64,000 nucleotides of DNA from Klebsiella grimontii (GTDB lineage: Bacteria > Pseudomonadota > Gammaproteobacteria > Enterobacterales > Enterobacteriaceae), in assembly GCF_900200035.1 (NCBI RefSeq), contig NZ_FZTC01000022.1:248001-312000 (forward strand), given 5' to 3'. This document shows positions 21,719-29,702 of this stretch, one piece after another. The first letter of the stretch is position 1. Each line of letters starts with the position of its first letter. A program made the translations under genes and the position numbers. The notes beneath the pieces were generated by a model. That model was given only the letters and a program-made list of their open reading frames with translations. It was not told where the DNA came from and searched no databases.

Positions 21719-22081
21719 ATGTCTCAACCAGACGCCATTATTCGAATTAAGAACCTGCGCCTGCGTACTTTTATCGGAATTAAAGAGGAAGAGATCGCCA
21801 ACCGCCAGGACGTGGTGGTTAACGTCGCTATCCATTATCCGGCGGAGAAATCACGCAACAGCGAAGACATTAACGATGCGCTGAACTACCGCACCATCAC
21901 CAAGCGCATTATTAGCCATATTGAGAATAACCGCTTCTCTCTGCTGGAAAAATTAACTCAGGATGTGCTCGATATCGCACGCGAACATCACTGGGTCACT
22001 TATGCTGAAGTAGAGATCGATAAACTGCATGCGCTGCGCTACGCCGATTCGGTATCCATGACGATGAGCTGGCGGCGTTAG
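21719..22081 (+). CDS. folX: Dihydroneopterin triphosphate 2'-epimerase
   Basis: 120-residue tunnelling-fold enzyme, paralogous to FolB, that epimerises dihydroneopterin triphosphate to the dihydromonapterin form. Typical stretches are [25 protein letters not shown] and [15 protein letters not shown]. The start at 21719 follows GGAGGAAGCCTGCA, and the open frame from 21683 is not used. yfcH lies 23 bp downstream, probably in the same transcript. Confidence 0.96.
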   Translation: MSQPDAIIRIKNLRLRTFIGIKEEEIANRQDVVVNVAIHYPAEKSRNSEDINDALNYRTITKRIISHIENNRFSLLEKLTQDVLDIAREHHWVTYAEVEIDKLHALRYADSVSMTMSWRR

Positions 22082-22104
22082 GCGCATCATCTTAGGGAGG
22101 CGCT

Positions 22105-22998
22105 ATGAACGTTCTGCTTACTGGCGGTACCGGCCTGATAGGCCGACATCTGATCCCCCGGCTACTGGAGCTGGGGCATCACGTAACGGTTTCAACGCGC
22201 AGCCCGGAAAAGGCCAAAAGCCGCCTCGACCCACGCGTCACCCTGTGGCGCGATTTCGAGCATCAGGCGAACCTCAACGGCATTGATGCCGTCATTAATC
22301 TGGCAGGCGAGCCGATCGCCGATAAACGCTGGACGGCGGAGCAGAAACAACGTCTCTGCCACAGCCGCTGGGATATCACGCAAAAGCTGGTCAAGCTGTG
22401 CAACGCCAGCGATACGCCACCCACGGTGCTGATAAGCGGTTCCGCCACCGGTTACTATGGCGACCTCGGTGAAGTCGTGGTTACCGAAGAAGAGCCGCCG
22501 CACAACGAGTTTACCCATAAGCTTTGCGCCCGCTGGGAGCAAATCGCCTGTGAAGCACAGAGCGATCGCACCCGCGTCTGCCTGCTGCGTACCGGCGTGG
22601 TGCTGGCGCCGCGCGGCGGCATTCTGGCCAAAATGACGCCGGCTTTTAAACTTGGCCTCGGCGGCCCTATCGGTAGCGGAAGGCAATATCTGGCGTGGAT
22701 CCACATCGACGACATGGTCAACGGTATCCTCTGGCTGCTGGATAACGACCTGCGGGGGCCGTTTAATATGGTTTCCCCTTACCCGGTGCGTAACGAGCAG
22801 TTCGCCCACGCGCTGGGCCATGCGTTGAATCGGCCCGCCATTTTCCGCGTCCCGGCGGCGGCGATTCGCCTGCTGATGGGAGAATCTTCCGTTCTGGTAC
22901 TCGGCGGCCAGCGCGCGCTGCCAAAACGCCTGGAAGCCGCCGGATTTGGCTTTCGTTGGTACGATCTGGAAGAGGCCCTTGCCGATGTCCTGAAATAG
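22105..22998 (+). CDS. yfcH: Epimerase family protein YfcH (SDR superfamily)
   Basis: 297-residue extended short-chain dehydrogenase/reductase with the NAD(P)-binding [10 protein letters not shown] motif at residues 7-16, [11 protein letters not shown], and a C-terminal DUF1731-type domain ([14 protein letters not shown]). Substrate unknown. It sits 23 bp after folX behind a GGGAGG site. E. coli YfcH has the same length. Confidence 0.94.
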   Translation: MNVLLTGGTGLIGRHLIPRLLELGHHVTVSTRSPEKAKSRLDPRVTLWRDFEHQANLNGIDAVINLAGEPIADKRWTAEQKQRLCHSRWDITQKLVKLCNASDTPPTVLISGSATGYYGDLGEVVVTEEEPPHNEFTHKLCARWEQIACEAQSDRTRVCLLRTGVVLAPRGGILAKMTPAFKLGLGGPIGSGRQYLAWIHIDDMVNGILWLLDNDLRGPFNMVSPYPVRNEQFAHALGHALNRPAIFRVPAAAIRLLMGESSVLVLGGQRALPKRLEAAGFGFRWYDLEEALADVLK

Positions 22999-23010
22999 TT
23001 CAGGGGCCTT

Positions 23011-23035
23011 CAGGGAGGTCTCGGCGATCTCCCTG
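23011..23035 (+). terminator. Possible hairpin after yfcH
   Basis: CAGGGAG/CTCCCTG arms around an 11-nt loop, 12 bp after the yfcH stop. Downstream T content is modest, so this is a weak terminator candidate at the boundary to the accessory patch. Confidence 0.35.
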
Positions 23036-23215
23036 CTCTGTTATTTGTGGAACCCTCCTCGCAACGCGTAAAAACCACCGCGTCTGTCGCGTCTTAACTG
23101 TGAATCTCATTCCAGCGATCTCCCCTTCACTCTGTCATAACCCCTGCGTGTGATTTAACTTTACCCAACCGTTGACATCCGTCAACATTATATTCAGTAT
23201 TAGCAGGACACATTG

Positions 23216-23470
23216 ATGAAGGAACATCCGGATAAACATATCAGAGCCGCTATTGACTACGCGCTGGCGCGCGGCTGGATTTTTCTCCCTGGCGGCAAAA
23301 GCGCGCACTGTTTTGGGCGACTGATGTGCGGAACAGCCCACCATCGGGAACACATGATGAGCATCTGGTCAACGCCGGCGGCGCCCATGCACCATGCCAG
23401 GCAAATCATCCGCATGGTCGATCGCTGTCTGGTACCCGTATCGGGTCAGATTAACCACAAGAAGGATTAA
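23216..23470 (+). CDS. Small HicA-like protein, possible toxin of a two-gene module
   Basis: 84 residues, starting at ATG 23216 (a TTG directly before it, 23213, is also open) behind CAGGA. The sequence RGWIFLPGGKSAHCFGRLMC, then a short gap and HHARQIIRMVDRC, resembles the dsRNA-binding-like fold of HicA mRNA interferases. These have a glycine-rich turn followed by Ser-x-His, and a C-terminal helix. H in SAH would be the catalytic histidine. The next gene begins 3 bp after its stop, as in toxin-antitoxin pairs. In E. coli this spot holds an unrelated transposase-like gene, so the pair is accessory. The toxin role is inference. Confidence 0.6.
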   Translation: MKEHPDKHIRAAIDYALARGWIFLPGGKSAHCFGRLMCGTAHHREHMMSIWSTPAAPMHHARQIIRMVDRCLVPVSGQINHKKD

Positions 23471-23473
23471 ACC

Positions 23474-24040
23474 ATGGCGCTGTATAACTTTACGCTCACC
23501 CTCTCCGGCGTCACCGCGCATACCGTGGGACTAGAGGATGCGCTGCATGCGGCAGGCTGCGCTGATGCCCTGGTCTGCTTTTACGGAACGGCGGTCTATC
23601 TGGAGTTCGACCGCGAATGCGATTCTCTCGAACAGGCCATTTTGTCAGCGATTGCCAATATCGAATCCGCCCCGGCCCTGAATGCGCGGGTCGAATCCGT
23701 CGATTCCGCGCTGGTTGGATTAAGCGATATTGCTGAACTCACCGGCCTGACGCGACAGGCCATCGCCTTATTGAAAGATGGCGCACGAGGCTCGGGCCAG
23801 TTTCCAGGGCCGGTACAGCGGGTGAAAGGCAATTCGCCGCTGTGGCGCTGGAAAACCGTCGTCGGCTGGCTGGTGATGGAGGGACGGCTTGCCGGGGATT
23901 CACCGCTGGTCGCCCACGCCGAGGTGCTGGACAACCTCAACCTGGCGCTGCAGTTGAGGGCGACGCAAGAGAGCAACACCGTGCTGCGCTATCTCGGCGG
24001 GCTCGAAAATCAGCGCCGGGCTTCACCGAGGGTCGGTTAG
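23474..24040 (+). CDS. Helix-turn-helix protein paired with the HicA-like gene
   Basis: 188 residues in two parts. The N-terminal ~75 residues (LTLSGVTAHTV ... YLEFDRECDSLEQAILSAI) look like a small alpha/beta domain. A helix-turn-helix region follows at about residues 80-135 (VGLSDIAELTGLTRQAIALL, then PLWRWKTVVGWLV), similar to MerR/AlpA-type excisionase-like DNA-binding domains. Its ribosome binding site (AAGAAGGA) is inside the end of the upstream gene and the gap is 3 bp, so the two are co-expressed. It may be the antitoxin and autorepressor. I do not know a characterised homologue. Confidence 0.65.
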   Translation: MALYNFTLTLSGVTAHTVGLEDALHAAGCADALVCFYGTAVYLEFDRECDSLEQAILSAIANIESAPALNARVESVDSALVGLSDIAELTGLTRQAIALLKDGARGSGQFPGPVQRVKGNSPLWRWKTVVGWLVMEGRLAGDSPLVAHAEVLDNLNLALQLRATQESNTVLRYLGGLENQRRASPRVG

Positions 24041-24084
24041 ACTCAGCGCTTTATGATGTTAAGGTGGCGGAATAATCCACCTCT

Positions 24085-24594
24085 ATGGACTGCATGATGA
24101 TAATACTCACTACGCCGCGCCTGCGCCTCTCGCCGTTTCACGCATCCGACTGGCCATTTTTCCTGCGCTTACGGCGAGACCCGGAAGTGATGCGCTATAT
24201 GGGCGAGGTTCTTGAAGAGCCAGCGCTGCGGACGCTGTTTGAATCCCGCTGCGCTGACCCTGGCGTATTCGTACTGCGCGACGCCAGCGGCGCGGCGGTT
24301 GGCGATATCGGCCTGCGCATCAGCGGTAAAAATCCGCACGAAGCGGATATCGGATACGCTCTCCTGCCCGATGCTCAGGGAAAGGGATACGCCAGCGAAG
24401 CGTTAAAAGCAATTTGCGACTACGGCTTTAACCAGCTCGGCGTTCACGCGATAAATGCCTGGGTTCTGGGCAATAACGCTGGCTCTTCCCGCCTGCTGGA
24501 AAAACACGGTTTTATCCGCATTCAGGTGCTCGAAAAAGCGTATCATTTGAACGGAATGGACTACGATGACTGGGTGTATCGGCTGGAGCGCTAG
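24085..24594 (+). CDS. GNAT-family N-acetyltransferase (RimJ/RimL-like)
   Basis: 169-residue acetyltransferase: TPRLRLSPFHASDWPFFLRL at the start, then the acetyl-CoA loop PDAQGKGYASEALKAICDYGF and NAWVLGNNAGSSRLLEKHGF, all typical of the RimJ/RimL group that acetylates N-terminal amines or small amines. ATG 24085 is the longest start. ATG at 24094 or 24097 is equally possible because no strong ribosome binding site decides. It is convergent with hisP. The substrate cannot be read from sequence. Confidence 0.85.
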   Translation: MDCMMIILTTPRLRLSPFHASDWPFFLRLRRDPEVMRYMGEVLEEPALRTLFESRCADPGVFVLRDASGAAVGDIGLRISGKNPHEADIGYALLPDAQGKGYASEALKAICDYGFNQLGVHAINAWVLGNNAGSSRLLEKHGFIRIQVLEKAYHLNGMDYDDWVYRLER

Positions 24595-24635
24595 CCGTCC
24601 CGGCGGAGGGGATTCCGCCGGGGGCATAGGCAGTA

Positions 24636-25409
24636 TTACTTTAACGAGCCCTTCAGGAACTGCTGCAGGCGCGGGCTTTTCGGATTGCCGAAAACATCGT
24701 CAGGGTGCCCTTCTTCTTCAATCTTGCCCTGATGCAGGAAAATCACGTGCGAAGAGACATGGCGCGCAAAGCCCATTTCATGCGTTACCACGACCATGGT
24801 TTTCCCCTCTTCCGCCAGCTGCTGCATAATACGCAGCACTTCGCCCACCAGTTCAGGGTCAAGCGCCGAAGTCGGTTCATCAAACAGCAGTACGTCGGGC
24901 TCCATCGCCAGCGCGCGGGCAATGGAAACGCGCTGCTGCTGGCCGCCGGAGAGGTGCACCGGATATTTAATCTGCTGGCGTTCGTCAATACCGACTTTTG
25001 CCAGATATTTGACCGCCCGATCGCGGGCTTCCTGTTTGCTCAGGCCTAACACCTGAATCGGCGCTTCCATCACATTTTCCAGCACCGTCATATGGCTCCA
25101 CAAATTGAAGTGCTGGAACACCATCGTCAGGCGGGTACGCAGCAGGCGCAGCTGGTTCTTATCTGACACCTTTAACTGACCGTCTTTATCGCGAACCAGG
25201 CCAATGTTTTGCCCGTTAACGACGATCGTCCCTTCGCTGGGCTTTTCAAGAAAGTTAATGCAGCGCAAAAAGGTACTTTTACCGGAACCGGATGAGCCAA
25301 TAATACTGATCACGTCTCCGGCTTTCGCCCGCAGTGAGACGCCTTTCAGTACCTCATGCTCGCCGTAACGTTTATGCAGATCGATTACATTTAATTTATT
25401 GTCGGACAT
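24636..25409 (-). CDS. hisP: Histidine/lysine/arginine/ornithine ABC transporter ATPase
   Basis: 257-residue ATP-binding subunit of the HisJQMP/ArgT importer on the cytoplasmic face of the inner membrane. Walker [10 protein letters not shown] lies at 38-46, the Q-loop near [11 protein letters not shown], the signature [15 protein letters not shown] near residue 155, Walker [14 protein letters not shown], and the switch histidine in [10 protein letters not shown]. It is last in the operon, 7 bp after hisM. Length and motifs are as in E. coli and Salmonella HisP. Confidence 0.98.
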   Translation of the reverse strand: MSDNKLNVIDLHKRYGEHEVLKGVSLRAKAGDVISIIGSSGSGKSTFLRCINFLEKPSEGTIVVNGQNIGLVRDKDGQLKVSDKNQLRLLRTRLTMVFQHFNLWSHMTVLENVMEAPIQVLGLSKQEARDRAVKYLAKVGIDERQQIKYPVHLSGGQQQRVSIARALAMEPDVLLFDEPTSALDPELVGEVLRIMQQLAEEGKTMVVVTHEMGFARHVSSHVIFLHQGKIEEEGHPDDVFGNPKSPRLQQFLKGSLK

Positions 25410-25416
25410 GGCGTTC

Positions 25417-26133
25417 TCAGTGCGTCGAAGAAGGTTTGATGTGCTGGAGCCAGCGCTTTTCCGCTCTGCGGAACAGGCTAATCAGCACATACGAGATAAT
25501 TAAGTACAGTACTGCGGCAATACCAAAGGCGGTAAACGGCTGGTAGGTTGCCGAGTTAATATCGCGGGCAATTTTCAGCAGATCCGGCACCGTGGCGGTA
25601 AAAGCCAGCGCGGTGGAATGCAGCATCAGAATCACTTCGTTGCTGTACGCAGGCAGAGCGATACGCAGCGCGGAAGGCAGGATAATGCAGCGATACATTT
25701 TAACCGAGGAAAAACCGTACGCCCGGGCGGCCTCTATCTCGCCTGCCGGCACTGAACGAATCGCCCCGGCGAAAATCTCCGTGGTATAGGCGCAGGTGTT
25801 CAGCGTCAGCGCCAGCACCGTACAGTTCAGCCCGCTGCGAAAGAAGGCGTTCAGCAGTTCAGTGCCTTTGACGATTTCCAGCGTATACATCCCGGAATAG
25901 AACACCAGCAGTTGAACGTACAGCGGCGTGCCGCGAAAGATATAGGTGAATAGCCAGATAGGGAACTGGATAAATTTGTTGCTCGACACTCGGCCTATTG
26001 CGAGGAAAACCGCCAGGATGCCGCCCATCACCACGGAAGAGATCAGCAGCCAGAGCGTAATCGCGACGCCGGTAAAGCGGTAGCCGTCGGTCCACAGCAG
26101 GGATTTCCAGTACTCCTGAATAATGTCAATCAC
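25417..26133 (-). CDS. hisM: Histidine ABC transporter permease HisM
   Basis: 238-residue inner-membrane permease that forms the translocation channel with HisQ. About five transmembrane helices and the cytoplasmic EAA loop ([20 protein letters not shown]) that docks on HisP are visible. Its start overlaps the hisQ stop by 4 bp (ATGA), so translation is coupled. Confidence 0.97.
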   Translation of the reverse strand: MIDIIQEYWKSLLWTDGYRFTGVAITLWLLISSVVMGGILAVFLAIGRVSSNKFIQFPIWLFTYIFRGTPLYVQLLVFYSGMYTLEIVKGTELLNAFFRSGLNCTVLALTLNTCAYTTEIFAGAIRSVPAGEIEAARAYGFSSVKMYRCIILPSALRIALPAYSNEVILMLHSTALAFTATVPDLLKIARDINSATYQPFTAFGIAAVLYLIISYVLISLFRRAEKRWLQHIKPSSTH

Positions 26134-26816
26134 AGGTCAGCCCTCTTCACGCCCACAGAGTAACGGCGTTCGAGCATCAGCAGCACACCATTGGAAACCG
26201 TTGTAAATACGAGATAAATCAGGCCGCAGACGATGGCGAAGTAGAACGGCTCCCAGGTGCTTTTACCCGCCAGCTGGGTTGCCTTGACCACATCCTCCAG
26301 CCCCAGCAGCGAGACCAGCGCGGTCGCTTTGAGGATCACCTGCCAGTTGTTGCCTATTCCAGGCAGCGCATAGCGCATCATTGCCGGGAACAGAATGCGA
26401 CGAAAGGTTTGCCCGCCGCTAAAGCCGAAAGCCGTCGCCGCTTCAATATGCCCCGTCGGCACCGCCAGGAAGGCGCCGCGAAAAGTTTCGGTGAAGTAGG
26501 CGCCGTAAATAAAGCCCAGCGTGATGATACCCGCCACCATTGGGTCAATATCAAACTGCGCCAGGCCAAGCGCATCGGTCACGCTGTTAAGCGCGATCTG
26601 CAGCCCGTAGAAAATCAGCAGCATCAGCACCAGATCGGGGACACCACGGATTAAAGTGGTATAGCCTTCAAAAATCAGCGCTAATGGACGATTGTTAGAA
26701 AGTTTCGCCCCAGCGCCCGCCAGGCCGATAAGCACCGCCAGAACGACCGAGCTTAACGCCAGCTCAAGGGTGACCAGCGCGCCCTGAAATATAACCTGTG
26801 AAAACCCGTACAGCAT
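26130..26816 (-). CDS. hisQ: Histidine ABC transporter permease HisQ
   Basis: 228-residue permease, paralogous to HisM, with five hydrophobic segments and the EAA motif (GHIEAATAFGFSGGQTFRRI). The start at 26816 (MLYGFSQVIFQG) matches known HisQ proteins, and the eight extra codons in the open frame are not used. A strong hairpin separates it from hisJ upstream and may reduce permease expression relative to binding protein. Confidence 0.96.
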   Translation of the reverse strand: MLYGFSQVIFQGALVTLELALSSVVLAVLIGLAGAGAKLSNNRPLALIFEGYTTLIRGVPDLVLMLLIFYGLQIALNSVTDALGLAQFDIDPMVAGIITLGFIYGAYFTETFRGAFLAVPTGHIEAATAFGFSGGQTFRRILFPAMMRYALPGIGNNWQVILKATALVSLLGLEDVVKATQLAGKSTWEPFYFAIVCGLIYLVFTTVSNGVLLMLERRYSVGVKRADL

Positions 26817-26840
26817 GCTGTCTGCCCTGTCTGTCATCAA

Positions 26841-26868
26841 CCATCGCGCGTGAAATCACGCGCGATGG
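26841..26868 (-). repeat. Strong hairpin in the hisJ-hisQ gap
   Basis: Perfect 13-bp inverted repeat CCATCGCGCGTGA/TCACGCGCGATGG separated by only two bases. No T-run follows on the minus strand, so it probably stabilises the 3' end of hisJ mRNA or causes partial attenuation and does not fully terminate transcription. Confidence 0.7.
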
Positions 26869-26882
26869 GGTACGCGGGATGA

Positions 26883-27665
26883 TTAGTCGCCGTACACGTT
26901 AAAATCGAAATATTTCTTCGCCAGCTTGTCGTAGGTGCCGTCCTGGCGCATCTCGGCAAAGGCTTTATTCAATGCTTCACGCAGTTCGTTGTCCTCTTTA
27001 CGCAGCCCCATACCGGTGCCGACGCCGAACAGCTTCTCGTCTTTAATCGACGGGCCGCCGAACTGATAATCCTTGCCGATAGGCTGTTTGAGGAAGCCTT
27101 CGCTGGCGGCGACTTCATCCTGGAACGCAGCATCGATACGTCCAGCGGTCAGGTCAGAATAAATATTGTCCTGCCCCTGGTAGGAAACGATTTCAATACC
27201 CTTCGGCGCCCAGTGCTCGTTGCCGTAGGTTTCCTGAGTGGTACCCTGCAGAACGCCAACGCGTTTACCTTTCAGCTTCGCGAGGTCTGGCGTAATATCG
27301 CTGCCTTTTTTCACGACCAGGCGCGAATCCGCCGCGTAAAGCTTGTCGGTGAAGGCAATTTCCTGCTGACGTTTTTCGGTGATTGAAAGCGAAGACATAA
27401 TGGCATCGATTTTCTTCGCTTTTAAAGACGGGATCAGCGCGTCCAGCGGGTTCTCAATGAAGGTACATTGCGTATTGATGCGCTTACAGAGCTCTTTTGC
27501 CAGATCGATGTCAAAACCAACCAATTCACCCTGTGCATTCTTGGATTCGAACGGGGCATAAGTAGGATCGGTGCCGATGCGGACTTTTTGTGGAATGGCT
27601 GCGAATACAGTGGAAACGCTGGAAAGGGCCAGCGCTAAAGAGAGAGACAACGCCAGTTTTTTCAT
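26883..27665 (-). CDS. hisJ: Periplasmic histidine-binding protein
   Basis: 260-residue precursor. The signal peptide is about 22 residues ([22 protein letters not shown], cleavage before AIPQK). The mature protein is a class II periplasmic solute-binding protein, with the ligand-site stretch [13 protein letters not shown]. It delivers L-histidine to HisQMP. It is a tandem paralogue of argT just upstream. ATG 27665 is chosen over the open start at 27677. Confidence 0.97.
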   Translation of the reverse strand: MKKLALSLSLALALSSVSTVFAAIPQKVRIGTDPTYAPFESKNAQGELVGFDIDLAKELCKRINTQCTFIENPLDALIPSLKAKKIDAIMSSLSITEKRQQEIAFTDKLYAADSRLVVKKGSDITPDLAKLKGKRVGVLQGTTQETYGNEHWAPKGIEIVSYQGQDNIYSDLTAGRIDAAFQDEVAASEGFLKQPIGKDYQFGGPSIKDEKLFGVGTGMGLRKEDNELREALNKAFAEMRQDGTYDKLAKKYFDFNVYGD

Positions 27666-27894
27666 AACTATCCTCAACAGACTGTCATTCTAACGGATTT
27701 ATTAGAAGTACTTACGGCAGTTATCGTGCCATTATTCGCCCCGGTAAGGCAAAACATTCCGCGCCAGGAAGCAAATTTTTTCGCATCAGAAACGCTTAAC
27801 TATGCACTTATTAACATCCCGTGCGGAATTCTTTGCACCAAAGCGATCCGCAAAAAGCGCAGTTGCACCAATAATGGGCAGAAATAGATACGCG

Positions 27895-27913
27895 TGGCCC
27901 GGAGTCCGGGCCA
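27895..27913 (-). repeat. Palindromic hairpin just after argT
   Basis: Perfect inverted repeat TGGCCCGG-AGT-CCGGGCCA, 10 bp after the argT stop on the minus strand. No T-run follows, so it is likely an mRNA-protecting 3' hairpin or a partial terminator between argT and hisJ. Confidence 0.6.
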
Positions 27914-27922
27914 GCGGGCGTC

Positions 27923-28705
27923 TTACTCACCGTAAACGTTGAAGTCGAAGTACTTCTTCGCCATTTTGTCGTAGGTACCGTCTTTACGCATGTCAGCCAG
28001 CGCTTTATCAAACGCGGCCTTCAGCTCGCTATCGTCCTTACGCAGGCCGATGCCGGTACCATCACCGAAGAATTTTTTGTCTTTAACGGAAGGACCGGCA
28101 AACGCGAAATCTTTACCGGCGGGTTGCTTGAGGAAACCTTCGCTCGCGGCCACTTCATCCTGCAATGCGGCGTCAAGGCGGCCAGCGGAGAGGTCTGAGT
28201 AAATCAAATCCTGGTTCTGATAAGCCACGACATCGACGCCGTGGCTGCGCCAGCGTTCATTACCATAGGCCTCCTGGGTAGAGCCCTGAAGCACGCCGAC
28301 ATGCTTGCCTTTCAGCGATTCCAGCGTTGGCTGAATCGGCGAGCCTTTGGCGGCAATCAGGCGCGAGTCGGCGGCGTAGAGCTTGTCAGAGAAGGCGATT
28401 TCCTGCTGGCGTTTTTCCGTAATCGACAACGAAGAGATGATAGCGTCGATTTTCTTGGCCTTCAGCGACGGGATCAGGGAGTCGAAATCGCTGCCAACCC
28501 AGGTACATTTTACTTTGATACGCGAACAGAGCTCATTGCCCAAATCAATGTCAAAACCCACGAAATCCCCTTTCGCATCCTTAGAAGAGAAAGGCGCGTA
28601 GGTGGCATCGGTGCCAATGCGAATACTCTGCGGCAGCGCGGCGAACGCGCTGGAGGCGCTGCAAATGCCCATCATTAAAGAGAGAGCCAGGACCGTCTTC
28701 TTCAT
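27923..28705 (-). CDS. argT: Periplasmic lysine/arginine/ornithine-binding protein
   Basis: 260-residue precursor with a 22-residue signal peptide ([22 protein letters not shown]) and a mature type II binding protein very close to HisJ (shared [25 protein letters not shown] region). It hands lysine, arginine and ornithine to the same HisQMP membrane complex. A sigma-54-like promoter and an NtrC-like site lie upstream, so nitrogen control is expected. HisJ is 257 bp downstream. Confidence 0.97.
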   Translation of the reverse strand: MKKTVLALSLMMGICSASSAFAALPQSIRIGTDATYAPFSSKDAKGDFVGFDIDLGNELCSRIKVKCTWVGSDFDSLIPSLKAKKIDAIISSLSITEKRQQEIAFSDKLYAADSRLIAAKGSPIQPTLESLKGKHVGVLQGSTQEAYGNERWRSHGVDVVAYQNQDLIYSDLSAGRLDAALQDEVAASEGFLKQPAGKDFAFAGPSVKDKKFFGDGTGIGLRKDDSELKAAFDKALADMRKDGTYDKMAKKYFDFNVYGE

Positions 28706-28776
28706 AGGTTACCCTTAAGTGTCGTGATGTTGTTATGCGATGCGTTATTTTGTTATTTATGCTGCCGACAAAATCT

Positions 28777-28792
28777 TGCACGTTTTATGCCA
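28777..28792 (-). promoter_or_regulatory. Sigma-54-type promoter of argT
   Basis: Minus strand reads TGGCATAAAACGTGCA, with GG and GC dinucleotides separated by exactly ten bases as required at -24/-12. The argT ATG is about 70 bp downstream. The Salmonella argT promoter is known to be sigma-54 dependent. Confidence 0.75.
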
Positions 28793-28947
28793 TTTTCTCA
28801 GTGCGTGCTGGAAATGGCGTTAAATTTGTTAAATAAAGGTTGCAAGTTTGTCTTAAAAGGGAAGATACCAGCAATAACGGATAAACCGCAGTGTCACAGC
28901 GCAAAAAAACAAATTAAATGTTGAGGATTTGATCGAGGCGACAAAAT

Positions 28948-28964
28948 TGCACTGCGGCAATGCA
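28948..28964. promoter_or_regulatory. NtrC-like enhancer site
   Basis: TGCACTGCGGCAATGCA, an imperfect dyad close to the NtrC pattern TGCAC-N5-GTGCA with one mismatch. It is about 170 bp upstream of the argT -24/-12 element, a usual enhancer distance. Confidence 0.5.
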
Positions 28965-28973
28965 GATGTGAAT

Positions 28974-28998
28974 AAAGCGCACTATCTTAGTGCGCTTT
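28974..28998 (-). terminator. Terminator overlapping the ubiX stop codon
   Basis: 11-bp stem AAAGCGCACTA/TAGTGCGCTTT with a TCT loop. On the minus strand it begins inside the ubiX TAA and is followed by a short T-rich run (TTTATT). It ends the cvpA-purF-ubiX transcript. Confidence 0.8.
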
Positions 28999-29566
28999 AC
29001 GCTCCCTGCCAGCGGGTAAAGAGGTCTTCAGGAAGAGAAATATCAAACTGATCGATAACGCGGTTGACCGTTTGGTTTATCACGTCATCAAGGGTCTTTG
29101 GCCGATGATAAAACGCGGGAACCGGCGGCATAATCACCGCGCCCATTTCCGCCGCCTGGACCAGCAGACGCAGGTGGCCAAGGTGGAACGGCGTTTCCCT
29201 TACGCACAGCACCAGCGGGCGACGCTCTTTGAGCACCACGTCTGCCGCCCTGGTCAATAGCCCATCGGTATAGCTATGAACAATGCCGGAAAGGGTCTTC
29301 ATCGAACACGGCAAAATGACCATTCCCGCGGTTTTAAAAGAGCCGGAAGAGATGCTGGCGGCGATATCGCGGGCATCGTGCACCACATCGGCTAACGCCT
29401 GCACCTCCCGCAGGGAGAAATCCGTCTCCAGCGCCAGCGTCTGCCGCGCCGCCTGGCTTAAAATAAGATGGGTTTCGACATCAGGCACCTCGCGCAAAAC
29501 CTGGAGCAAACGCACGCCGTAGATTGCGCCGCTGGCGCCAGATATACCGATAATGAGTCGCTTCAC
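28997..29566 (-). CDS. ubiX: Flavin prenyltransferase UbiX
   Basis: 189-residue enzyme that attaches a dimethylallyl group to FMN to make the prenylated flavin used by the decarboxylase UbiD in ubiquinone synthesis. The flavin-binding GISGASGAIYG, the SSGSFKT loop and VLCVRETPFH are present. An open frame reaches 29890, but the family start is GTG at 29566 with AAGGGG upstream. It lies downstream of purF, with a hairpin terminator between, so part of its expression may come from its own promoter. Confidence 0.96.
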   Translation of the reverse strand: MKRLIIGISGASGAIYGVRLLQVLREVPDVETHLILSQAARQTLALETDFSLREVQALADVVHDARDIAASISSGSFKTAGMVILPCSMKTLSGIVHSYTDGLLTRAADVVLKERRPLVLCVRETPFHLGHLRLLVQAAEMGAVIMPPVPAFYHRPKTLDDVINQTVNRVIDQFDISLPEDLFTRWQGA

Positions 29567-29654
29567 GATGATTGCCCCTTTCCCACGATGGCGCAGACTT
29601 TGCCGGATTATAGCCCCCGACGCAACCGCGGACCCGCAATTGGCGCGAGAAAAT

Positions 29655-29688
29655 AAAAAAGCCCGCAGTCTCCGGACCGCGGGCTTCT
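29655..29688 (-). terminator. Terminator after purF
   Basis: Stem GCCCGC/GCGGGC with extended pairing to AAGCCCGC/GCGGGCTT and, on the minus strand, a run of six T. It sits 15-48 bp beyond the purF stop, upstream of ubiX. Confidence 0.8.
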
Positions 29689-29702
29689 GGTGAATCAAGG
29701 CA

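Noticed and set aside
24599-24622. Strong inverted repeat CCCGGCGGA/TCCGCCGGG between the GNAT gene and hisP as a terminator.
   Set aside because: It has no T-run on either strand; it may be a structural hairpin, but rho-independent termination is not supported.
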